NCBI GenBank assembly: GCA_019425105.1
Contig: JAHYYD010000083.1
Coordinates: 3,411 to 8,918, forward strand
Length of the DNA: 5,508 nucleotides
Source of the DNA: Actinomycetota bacterium
GTDB lineage: Bacteria; Actinomycetota; Actinomycetes; Actinomycetales; Actinomycetaceae
Direction of reading: 5' to 3'
Shown here: piece by piece, positions 1-5,240 of the stretch
Position numbering within the stretch: position 1 is the stretch's first letter
How the letters are laid out: every line of letters begins with the position of its first letter
Translations under genes and position numbers: made by a program
Notes under the pieces: model-generated
Told to the model about the DNA's origin: nothing
Seen by the model: only the letters and a program-made list of their open reading frames with translations
Database searches by the model: none

Positions 1-504
1 GCCAAGTGGTTCGCCGACAAGGCGCGCGGCTACGGCCTGCCCAAGGTCGGCATCATGATCGAGGTGCCCGCGGCCGCCCTGCGTGCCGAGCAGCTCCTGT
101 CGATCGTGGACTTCGCGTCCATCGGCACGAACGACCTGACGCAGTACACGATGGCTGCCGACCGCCTGGACGGCAACCTGGCGGCCCTCCTGGATCCGTG
201 GCAGCCCGCGGTCCTCGAGATGATCCGCAACGCCTGCAACGGTGGTCGCGCGACCGGCAAGCCGATCGGCGTGTGTGGCGAGGCTGGCGGCGACCCGCTG
301 CTTGCCCTGGTCCTCACGGGTCTGGGTGTTGCCTCCCTGTCGATGGCTCCCTCGAAGGTTAACGCCGTGCGCGCCGCCCTGCGTATGCACGACCTGGCGA
401 CCTGCCAGCAGATGGCTGCCTACGCGGTGGATGCGCCTAACGCGAAGGAAGGCCGTGATAACGTCGTGAAGCTGGTGGCTCCGGCGATGCTGGATCTGCT
501 CTGA
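1..504 (+). CDS. ptsI: Phosphoenolpyruvate-protein phosphotransferase (PTS enzyme I), C-terminal part, 5' truncated by window
   Basis: This is the last 167 codons of enzyme I, the cytoplasmic protein that takes phosphate from PEP and passes it to HPr to drive sugar uptake by the phosphotransferase system. The frame is open from base 1 and ends in TGA at 502-504. Seen directly: GIMIEVPAA (residues 18-26 of the fragment), the enzyme I signature SIGTNDLTQYTMAADR (about residues 40-55), and GVCGEAGGD (about 90-98), whose Cys corresponds to the active-site Cys of the PEP-binding TIM-barrel domain in characterised enzyme I proteins. The N-terminal swivelling His domain lies upstream, outside the window. 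The fragment ends where the family normally ends, with no sign of damage. A strong hairpin follows 20 bases after the stop, so the transcript probably ends there. PEP synthase and pyruvate phosphate dikinase share the fold, but the sequence around the signature and the short tail fit enzyme I best. Confidence 0.95.
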   Translation, partial: AKWFADKARGYGLPKVGIMIEVPAAALRAEQLLSIVDFASIGTNDLTQYTMAADRLDGNLAALLDPWQPAVLEMIRNACNGGRATGKPIGVCGEAGGDPLLALVLTGLGVASLSMAPSKVNAVRAALRMHDLATCQQMAAYAVDAPNAKEGRDNVVKLVAPAMLDLL

Positions 505-523
505 TGCGGCGTTTCTGACGCAT

Positions 524-569
524 AACGGGGTGGGCCCGGGAACCAAGCGGTTCCCGGGCCCACCCCGTT
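524..569. terminator. Bidirectional hairpin terminator between convergent genes
   Basis: Positions 524-544 and 549-569 are perfect reverse complements: a 21-bp uninterrupted stem, very G+C-rich apart from A/T pairs at its base and near the loop, with a 4-nt loop (AAGC, 545-548). It lies between the ptsI stop (504) and the stop of the minus-strand membrane gene (595). Only about three T residues follow the stem on the plus strand (568-570), so it lacks a classical U-tract. G+C-rich actinobacteria often use such hairpins without U-tracts. The symmetry and position suit termination from both sides; that function is inferred from structure. Confidence 0.88.
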
Positions 570-594
570 TGTGCGTGCGTTGCCAGACGCCGCG

Positions 595-1323
595 TCAATC
601 CCTGCGGACCGCATCCGCCGGATTCGATGACGCCGATGGGGCTCCCTTCTGAGAATTCTTCTTGGAACGGCCAGAGAAGAGCGCGGTGAGAATCAAGATC
701 ACGCCCAGCGCTGCGATCGAGCTGATCCCAAGGAGCGGCAGATTAAAGTTCGCCACGTAGGCCTCGGCGATGAGGAAAACCCCCACCATGCATACGAGGA
801 GCGCCCACACGAAGGAACCGACCCGCACGCCCCTACTGGGCGCCTCGGGCAGCGTGCGTACATCGACGGGGCCTCTCGGTGCGCTCCACGTGGTGTGAGC
901 GCTAGCAGCCGGGCCCGCCGCTGCGCCGGGAGCACCCAGGGGCTCCTGACGGCGATAAGGTGCCCCTGCCTCGTGCCCCTGGGGGATGGACTCACCCGTG
1001 GAGGCCGGGTCGAAGGCGGTGCGCCCGCCTGCCCCTACGGAGTCGGCAGGAGAGCCCGCCTGCGCATGCGTCCCCTGCGCGCCCGATGCGCTCGCCTGGC
1101 CCGCAGTCCCAGCGTCTGAGCGAAAGGGATCGGTGGGCATCTGCGCAGTTGGTGCTTCGCGGAAGGCCGCCAGGGGGTCCGAGGACAGATCCGGCGAGGA
1201 GGTCGGAAGCTCCGTGGTCTCGTCCGATCCAGCGCCGACGATCGGCGCGGGGGTCGTCGGCAGCGGTGTCGTTGCGTCGAATTCGGGCAGTTCAGCGGTG
1301 AGGTCGTCGCTCGAGGTGGTCAT
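595..1323 (-). CDS. Hypothetical membrane protein: disordered N-terminus plus two-helix hairpin
   Basis: I do not recognise a named family for this 242-aa protein. Residues 1-160 are low-complexity, rich in Ala, Pro, Ser, Thr, Gly and acidic residues, with a short motif seen twice (TAELP, TTELP); this looks disordered. Two hydrophobic helices follow, about 168-190 and 196-217, joined by a short ANFNLP turn. A basic tail (GRSKKNSQK) suggests both ends face the cytoplasm. There is no signal peptide or sorting motif. The ATG follows the stop of the PspC gene by 15 nt, and a good ribosome site (GAGGAAGG, about 1333-1340) overlaps that stop, so the two genes are very likely co-transcribed and translationally coupled. 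The hairpin loosely resembles LiaI/LiaF-type membrane segments and the second membrane block of the upstream protein. A role in the same envelope stress module is inferred from context only. Confidence 0.87.
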   Translation of the reverse strand: MTTSSDDLTAELPEFDATTPLPTTPAPIVGAGSDETTELPTSSPDLSSDPLAAFREAPTAQMPTDPFRSDAGTAGQASASGAQGTHAQAGSPADSVGAGGRTAFDPASTGESIPQGHEAGAPYRRQEPLGAPGAAAGPAASAHTTWSAPRGPVDVRTLPEAPSRGVRVGSFVWALLVCMVGVFLIAEAYVANFNLPLLGISSIAALGVILILTALFSGRSKKNSQKGAPSASSNPADAVRRD

Positions 1324-1338
1324 GGTCGTGTTCCTTCC

Positions 1339-3015
1339 TCAGTTACCCGACTGAGAGCCGGTGGGGGTGGGCGATGGGGTAGCGCTCGGGGCCGTAGAGG
1401 GCGTGGCGGACGGCGTGGCGCTCGGAGTCTGGGTCGGCTTGGAACCCCATGTTCCCGACGAATCGGGTGTCTGCAGGACCGTCAGCGTGTCGAGTCCGGC
1501 GCTATCAGTGATGAGGACCGTAATGCCGCCGAGGGAGGGATTTCCCCAGGAGGGGGAGGAGGCAGTCGCATCCGCGCAGCTGCTCAGCGGGGATGCCCAG
1601 CCGTTGCCGTCCATGTTGGTGGAGAGAGTCTCGATGTCGGACTGGCACACGATCTGGACGGGCTGTCCCTCGGCCACCTGAATGGTGAGACTGCTCCAGG
1701 CCTCCCAGTCGACGATGATTGTCTTCGTGGTGCCGACGGGGGCTCCACTCAGGTCGAGTAGCGTCGTGCCGGCCGGGTTGCCTCCACTGACTCTGTCGAC
1801 TGTCCAGTCGCGCGTCGTCTGAGTGCCGATGCCCCCCGGGTGAACGTTTATGTGGAAATCGGTCGGGCGGGCGGCCTGGGTGCCGATGGCCGCGGTGGGA
1901 AGCGCCATCATGATGCCGATGACCGACAGGGTGGTGAGCCATCCCGCGCTGCGGTCGCGCAGGGCCGCGATCACCAGGGAGAGCCCGACGACCAGCAGAC
2001 ACGCGCCGCCACCAATGGTGATGATGCGGGCGATCGTCTGATCCACCGTTTCGCCGGTGATGAGGGGGATCGACAGTCCCTTATCCGCCCAGTACAGTCC
2101 GGCGAAAACAGCAGCCGTGATGAGCACCAGCAGGCCCGTGATCGCCAGGTTCACGCGGCCGGAAACGGTGCGGGGGCGATGCGTCGGCGCGGGCGGAACG
2201 TTCCATCGACGAGGCGTGGGCGCGCTCGCGGGAGGCGTCCAGCCGGGGTGGGGCACGGAGGCTGTCGCGGCGGCCGGACGCGGTCCGGCTTGCGGGCTGG
2301 CACCGGCGGGGGTGGACTGGAAATCGCTCGGAACGCCGTACGCGGGGAAACCTGCGGGACCCTGCTCGGGCTTCATGCCCGGATCCGGCTCCCCCGTGCC
2401 GTCAGCGGCCGGGGAAGCCGCCGCAAAAGGGGCGGAGGTGCCCGTCACGTTCGGGGTGGGAGCAGCCGACGGGGCGTTGTTTCGTGGAGCCTCGTAGTGG
2501 GCGGCCCCGTAGGAGGGGCGCTGCTGGCCCGCGTTCCGGTTGCGAGAGAGCGACAGGCCCACGAGAGCGGCCGCGATGCCCGAGAAGGAGAGTGCCACGA
2601 TGATGAGCGTGAACCAGCCGATCCCCATGATGCCGAAGATGCCGACATCGGAGAACATCGAGGACAGGGCGGCGAGAATCATCAGAGCACCGCCGATGAC
2701 GGCGATGTCGAAGCGCCCCTCAATAGCCTCCTCGACGTGAATGCGGCCGTCCTCAGCCTCGGGCAGGAGCAGCCAGGCCAGCCCGTAGGCGAGGACAACG
2801 AGCGGCATGAAGAACGCGGTGACCACCACGAGGACGCGCACGAGCGACAGGTCCCACCCCTGGTGGGCGGAGATTCCCGAGCAGACGCCTCCGAGAACGC
2901 GGGGCTTCGCGCGGTACCACCCGGAGCCTCGGATGGAGTCGAAAATACCGCTGCGGGGCGGGCGCTGCTGGTACTGATCGCTCGGATCTGTTGTGCCATT
3001 CGACCAACTCATCAT
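1339..3015 (-). CDS. PspC-domain membrane protein, EsrI/LiaF-like candidate regulator of the divergent kinase
   Basis: A 558-aa multidomain membrane protein. Residues 32-86 form a PspC domain (YRAKPRVLGGVCSGISAH, then LVRVL and a hydrophobic stretch ending WLLLPE). More membrane helices lie near 103-121 and 125-156. A Pro/Ala-rich linker covers about 160-285. A second membrane block has helices near 287-309, 328-352 and 357-378. Residues 380-525 look like an extracytoplasmic beta-rich domain with two cysteines (C457, C480), followed by a Ser/Thr/Ala/Pro repeat tail (526-553). The start is ATG at 3015 or the adjacent ATG at 3012; AGAGGAAG (3019-3026) lies at good spacing for either. An in-frame extension to a GTG at 3318 would overlap the divergent kinase and lacks domain support. 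PspC proteins sense or respond to membrane stress. Divergence from a PspC kinase/regulator pair matches EsrI of C. glutamicum, so an inhibitor or co-sensor role is inferred. Confidence 0.9.
   Translation of the reverse strand: MMSWSNGTTDPSDQYQQRPPRSGIFDSIRGSGWYRAKPRVLGGVCSGISAHQGWDLSLVRVLVVVTAFFMPLVVLAYGLAWLLLPEAEDGRIHVEEAIEGRFDIAVIGGALMILAALSSMFSDVGIFGIMGIGWFTLIIVALSFSGIAAALVGLSLSRNRNAGQQRPSYGAAHYEAPRNNAPSAAPTPNVTGTSAPFAAASPAADGTGEPDPGMKPEQGPAGFPAYGVPSDFQSTPAGASPQAGPRPAAATASVPHPGWTPPASAPTPRRWNVPPAPTHRPRTVSGRVNLAITGLLVLITAAVFAGLYWADKGLSIPLITGETVDQTIARIITIGGGACLLVVGLSLVIAALRDRSAGWLTTLSVIGIMMALPTAAIGTQAARPTDFHINVHPGGIGTQTTRDWTVDRVSGGNPAGTTLLDLSGAPVGTTKTIIVDWEAWSSLTIQVAEGQPVQIVCQSDIETLSTNMDGNGWASPLSSCADATASSPSWGNPSLGGITVLITDSAGLDTLTVLQTPDSSGTWGSKPTQTPSATPSATPSTAPSATPSPTPTGSQSGN
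1357..1440 (-). repeat. Degenerate Ser/Thr-Ala-Thr-Pro coding repeat at the C-terminus of the PspC protein
   Basis: Codons 526-553 of the PspC-domain protein encode short imperfect repeats of the type TPSA/TPST, giving a Pro at almost every fourth residue. At the DNA level the tract is a run of related G-rich units on the plus strand (for example GGCGTGGCGGAC followed by GGCGTGGCGCTC). Such tails in Gram-positive surface proteins often form extended stalks within the cell wall and may be O-mannosylated in actinobacteria. No sorting motif follows. The repeat could vary in copy number between strains. Confidence 0.7.
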
Positions 3016-3032
3016 GCACTTCCTCTCGATGG

Positions 3033-3051
3033 GATCCACGCGGCGTGGATC
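3033..3051. promoter_or_regulatory. 8-bp inverted repeat in the leader of the PspC gene (candidate operator or RNA hairpin)
   Basis: GATCCACG (3033-3040) and CGTGGATC (3044-3051) are perfect inverted arms around a CGG centre. The site lies 18 bases upstream of the PspC-gene ATG at 3015 and just before its ribosome site. A dyad with two short arms is the usual form of DNA target for dimeric LuxR/NarL-type regulators, and one is encoded nearby. If transcribed it could instead fold as a hairpin and modulate translation. The symmetry is seen; both functions are inferred. Confidence 0.5.
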
Positions 3052-3087
3052 GATACCACCACTCAACCAAAGAATGGGGGCACCGCG

Positions 3088-3093
3088 ACAGTA
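3088..3093 (-). promoter_or_regulatory. Candidate -10 box for the PspC gene (TACTGT)
   Basis: On the minus strand positions 3093-3088 read TACTGT, which fits the actinobacterial TAnnnT -10 consensus. It would start transcription near 3081, giving a leader of about 65 nt that includes the inverted repeat at 3033-3051. No good -35 hexamer is present at 16-18 bp; the direct repeats at 3100-3121 occupy that place, as expected for an activator-dependent promoter. This assignment rests on a six-base match only. Confidence 0.35.
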
Positions 3094-3099
3094 GGGGAC

Positions 3100-3121
3100 C
3101 CCCTGAATGACCCCTGATTGT
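3100..3121. promoter_or_regulatory. Two 11-bp direct repeats in the divergent region (candidate response-regulator site)
   Basis: CCCCTGAATGA (3100-3110) is followed at once by CCCCTGATTGT (3111-3121), 9 of 11 bases identical. The period of 11 bp is close to one helical turn, so two protein subunits could bind the same face of the DNA. The repeats cover the -35 position of the candidate minus-strand promoter. Nearby blocks of GGGG and CCCC (3094-3103 and 3125-3147) add further partial symmetry. Binding by the regulator encoded at 4458-5108 is inferred. Confidence 0.4.
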
Positions 3122-3156
3122 GCTGGGGGTATCCCGGGGACTGCCCCGAGCCATGC

Positions 3157-3162
3157 CACAAT
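3157..3162 (+). promoter_or_regulatory. Candidate -10 box for a leaderless kinase transcript (CACAAT)
   Basis: CACAAT at 3157-3162 is one mismatch from the TAnnnT consensus and ends 6 bases before the GTG at 3169, so transcription would begin at or near the start codon. No Shine-Dalgarno-like sequence precedes that GTG, which supports leaderless translation, common in actinobacteria. The same nine bases ACAATGGAA occur at the -10 box of the DUF1846 gene (5161-5169). Confidence 0.45.
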
Positions 3163-3168
3163 GGAAAC

Positions 3169-4461
3169 GTGAGCAGACCCGTGAACTCCCCCCGACCGGG
3201 GTGGACTCCTCCGATTCCGGCGCCTCCCAGCCGGCCCCCGCTCGTGCGCGCGACCGCCTCGAGCCCGGACATGCCGGCCCCCTGGCTGGGCGGCGTGTGC
3301 TCGGGTCTGGCCGTACACCTGCGGTTGCCGGTCGCGCTCGTGCGTGTCTTGTTCGTCTGCCTGGCCGCGTTCGGCGTCGGCATCGGCGTCTACCTGTGGC
3401 TGTGGGTGACGGTCCCCGAGGATTCCCCGGAGCGAAGCGGGGCGGGCTCGCTCAGCCCCGGCCTCGTCCGACTGCGTGAAGAACGCGCCGCGCAGGTGTC
3501 GCGCAATCGCTTGATCGTCGTCGGCGTGGCCCTGGTCGCGGCCGCGATCGTGGGGACCGTCTTGAATGCGACGAACACGCTGGACTGGCGAGACATGGGG
3601 GCTATCGTCTCGATAATTTCGGGCATTGCGCTCGTGTGGAGCCAGAGCCGCAACGTGAGTTCCTGGCGGTCATTGCGCTTCATCGGCGCTGTCTTCGGCG
3701 GCATAGTGCTGCTGAGCCTCGGCGTGGTGATGGTCGCCTCGCGCGATAATCCGCCCGTCATCCTGCTGCGTGGCGGTCTCATCGGGGCTGCCCTGGTGGC
3801 GGGTGTCCTCTTCGCTTTCATGCCCCTGTGGCTGCGCACCACGAAAGACCTGTCGCAGGCCCAGGCCCAGCGCGTGCGAGAAGCCGAGCGTGCCGACATC
3901 GCCGCTCACCTGCACGACTCGGTGCTCCAGGCCCTCACTCTGATCCGCGCCTCCGCCGAGGACCCGGCCCGCGTGCGCGCCATCGCGCTCACCGAGGAAC
4001 GCGAACTGCGCGCGTGGCTCTACACGGGACACGCCCAAGCCGCCGATTCCCTCGAAGCGGCCGTCACGGAGGCCGTCGTCGGCGTCGAAAGCCGCTACGG
4101 CGTGCCGATCAGCGTCGTCGTCGTGGGAGATATGCGCCCGGGTCCCGGTGAGCTTGCCCTCGTCGCGGCTCTGGCCGAGGCCTGCCAAAACGCCGTGCGT
4201 CACGGCGCCCCGCCTGTCTCCGTCTACGTCGAAGTGCGCCCCCGAGCCATCGAGGCCTTCGTCAAGGACAACGGCGAAGGATTCGACCCCGCCACCATCG
4301 CGGCCGACCGCCACGGCGTGCGCGACTCCATCGTCGGGCGCATGCGCCGAGCCGGGGGAGACGCCGCGATCAGGCGTCTCGCCCGCGGAACCGAAGTTGC
4401 TCTGAGCGTGCCGCGCTCCGATATCCTGGAAGAAACAGCGCCCAACGGGAGGACACAGTGA
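3169..4461 (+). CDS. PspC-domain sensor histidine kinase, NarL/LiaS/EsrS type
   Basis: A 430-aa membrane sensor kinase for the response regulator that follows. Residues 1-35 are Pro-rich and cytoplasmic. Residues 38-84 are a PspC domain (WLGGVCSGLAVH, LVRVL, ending VPEDS). Further membrane helices lie near 114-133, 142-158, 170-190 and 197-221. A short linker leads to the phosphoacceptor motif ADIAAHLHDSVLQ (242-254), with H249 the likely phosphorylated His beside D250. The ATPase domain has its N-box at EACQNAVRHG (337-346, N341) and a G-box at VKDNGEGFD (365-373). There is no large outside loop, as expected for intramembrane-sensing kinases. GTG at 3169 is chosen because it follows a -10-like box by 6 nt. 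An in-frame TTG at 3118 would extend into the regulatory region and add residues unlike the family. It overlaps the regulator gene by 4 nt. The match to EsrS of C. glutamicum is by architecture and gene order. Confidence 0.92.
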   Translation: MSRPVNSPRPGWTPPIPAPPSRPPLVRATASSPDMPAPWLGGVCSGLAVHLRLPVALVRVLFVCLAAFGVGIGVYLWLWVTVPEDSPERSGAGSLSPGLVRLREERAAQVSRNRLIVVGVALVAAAIVGTVLNATNTLDWRDMGAIVSIISGIALVWSQSRNVSSWRSLRFIGAVFGGIVLLSLGVVMVASRDNPPVILLRGGLIGAALVAGVLFAFMPLWLRTTKDLSQAQAQRVREAERADIAAHLHDSVLQALTLIRASAEDPARVRAIALTEERELRAWLYTGHAQAADSLEAAVTEAVVGVESRYGVPISVVVVGDMRPGPGELALVAALAEACQNAVRHGAPPVSVYVEVRPRAIEAFVKDNGEGFDPATIAADRHGVRDSIVGRMRRAGGDAAIRRLARGTEVALSVPRSDILEETAPNGRTQ

Positions 4462-5108
4462 CCATCCGCATCCTCGTCATCGACGATCACCCCATGGTTC
4501 GGGCAGGCGTGCGCGCCGAGCTTGAAAATTCCGGGGCAGACCTCGAGGTCGTCGGTGATGCCTCCGACGTCGAAGGCGCCATCGCGGCCTGCCGCGCGCT
4601 CACCCCGGACGTCGCCCTCCTCGACGTGCACCTGCCCGGTGGCAATGGCGGAGGCGGCGCCGAAGTCGCCAGCTCCTGCCGCGACATTGAGGGCCTGCAC
4701 TTCCTCGCGCTGTCCGTCTCCGACGCCGCCGAGGATGTTGTCCAGGTCATCCGTGCGGGTGCCCGAGGGTACGTCACCAAGTCGATCTCCACCCCGGACC
4801 TCGTCGAGGCCATCGGACGAGTCGCCGCCGGGGACGCCGCCTTCAGCCCGCGCCTGGCGGGCTTCGTGCTGGACGCCTTCGGCACCGGCGAGGTCTCCAC
4901 GACCGACAGCGAACTGGACCTGCTCTCGGCGCGCGAGCAGGAGGTCATGCGCCTCATCGCGCGCGGCTACACCTACAAGGAAGTCGCCCACGACCTCTTC
5001 ATCTCTATCAAGACCGTCGAAACCCACGTGAGCGCGGTCCTGCGCAAGCTCCAGCTCTCCAACCGCAACGAGCTGACGCGTTGGGCGATGCAGCGCCACA
5101 TCGTGTGA
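4458..5108 (+). CDS. NarL/LuxR-family response regulator, EsrR/LiaR type
   Basis: A 216-aa cytoplasmic DNA-binding regulator, the usual length for the family. The receiver domain (about 3-122) has the acidic pair D9/D10, phosphoacceptor D56 in ALLDVHLPGG, S86 in the Thr/Ser switch position and K108 in YVTKS. A linker leads to a LuxR-type helix-turn-helix (about 154-210) with the usual LSAREQEVMRLIARG, KEVAHDLFIS and IKTVETHVSAVLRKL segments. The GTG start lies in the GTGA overlap with the kinase stop, preceded by GGGAGGA (4447-4453) at 4-nt spacing, so translation is coupled to the kinase. A glycine-rich stretch after D56 (GGNGGGG) lengthens the loop. The likely targets are sites in the divergent region 3016-3168; that is inferred from gene order. 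No clear terminator follows the gene. Confidence 0.95.
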   Translation: MTIRILVIDDHPMVRAGVRAELENSGADLEVVGDASDVEGAIAACRALTPDVALLDVHLPGGNGGGGAEVASSCRDIEGLHFLALSVSDAAEDVVQVIRAGARGYVTKSISTPDLVEAIGRVAAGDAAFSPRLAGFVLDAFGTGEVSTTDSELDLLSAREQEVMRLIARGYTYKEVAHDLFISIKTVETHVSAVLRKLQLSNRNELTRWAMQRHIV

Positions 5109-5159
5109 GGTCGGACCCCTTTCGCGTGCCCCATCCGCAGTGTGGCGCACCCCCGCCCT

Positions 5160-5165
5160 TACAAT
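5160..5165 (+). promoter_or_regulatory. Candidate -10 box for the DUF1846 gene (TACAAT)
   Basis: TACAAT at 5160-5165 matches the TAnnnT consensus fully and differs from the sigma70 ideal TATAAT at one base. It predicts a start near 5172 and a leader of about 70 nt. The -35 region, around 5136-5143, is a poor match. It shares ACAATGGAA with the kinase promoter. Confidence 0.55.
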
Positions 5166-5230
5166 GGAATTCCGAGGGCGTAACAGCGCCTGACCGCGCC
5201 GCACGGACGGCTCCTTTACTTCCGCGACCT

Positions 5231-5236
5231 CGGAGG
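5231..5236 (+). promoter_or_regulatory. Ribosome binding site that fixes the DUF1846 start
   Basis: CGGAGG lies 4 nt before the ATG at 5241. Another ATG at 5237 touches the site directly and reads out of frame to a stop after seven codons, so 5241 is the true start. Confidence 0.75.
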
Positions 5237-5240
5237 ATGC

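Larger units (their letters stand above)
5109..5240. other. Intergenic region between the regulator and the DUF1846 gene
   Basis: These 132 bases hold a -10 box (5160-5165) and a ribosome site (5231-5236). I see no convincing hairpin terminator for the kinase/regulator operon: partial pairings such as GGCG/CGCC around 5174-5187 are only 4 bp. Read-through from the two-component genes into the DUF1846 gene therefore remains possible. Confidence 0.6.

Noticed and set aside
6..362. Overlapping plus- and minus-strand frames inside the ptsI end
   Set aside because: The ptsI frame carries the enzyme I signature and active-site Cys. The other frames are Arg-rich shadows.
1840..3117. Open 425-codon plus-strand frame opposite the PspC gene
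   Set aside because: It lies wholly antisense to a gene with clear domains. Its product is Arg/Gly/His-rich with no recognisable fold or membrane segment, as expected from a high-G+C shadow frame.
3118..3168. Upstream TTG start for the kinase at 3118
   Set aside because: It has no ribosome site, overlaps the candidate operator and -10 box, and adds residues (rich in Cys and Pro) unlike the family.
3016..3318. N-terminal extension of the PspC protein to an in-frame GTG at 3318
   Set aside because: It would run through the divergent regulatory region and into the kinase gene. The added residues are Arg/Gly-rich without a domain, and ATG 3015 has a good ribosome site.
5109..5159. Possible terminator after the response regulator
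   Set aside because: The GCGTGCC and GGCGCAC blocks pair only imperfectly, and no T-run follows. I do not call a terminator here.
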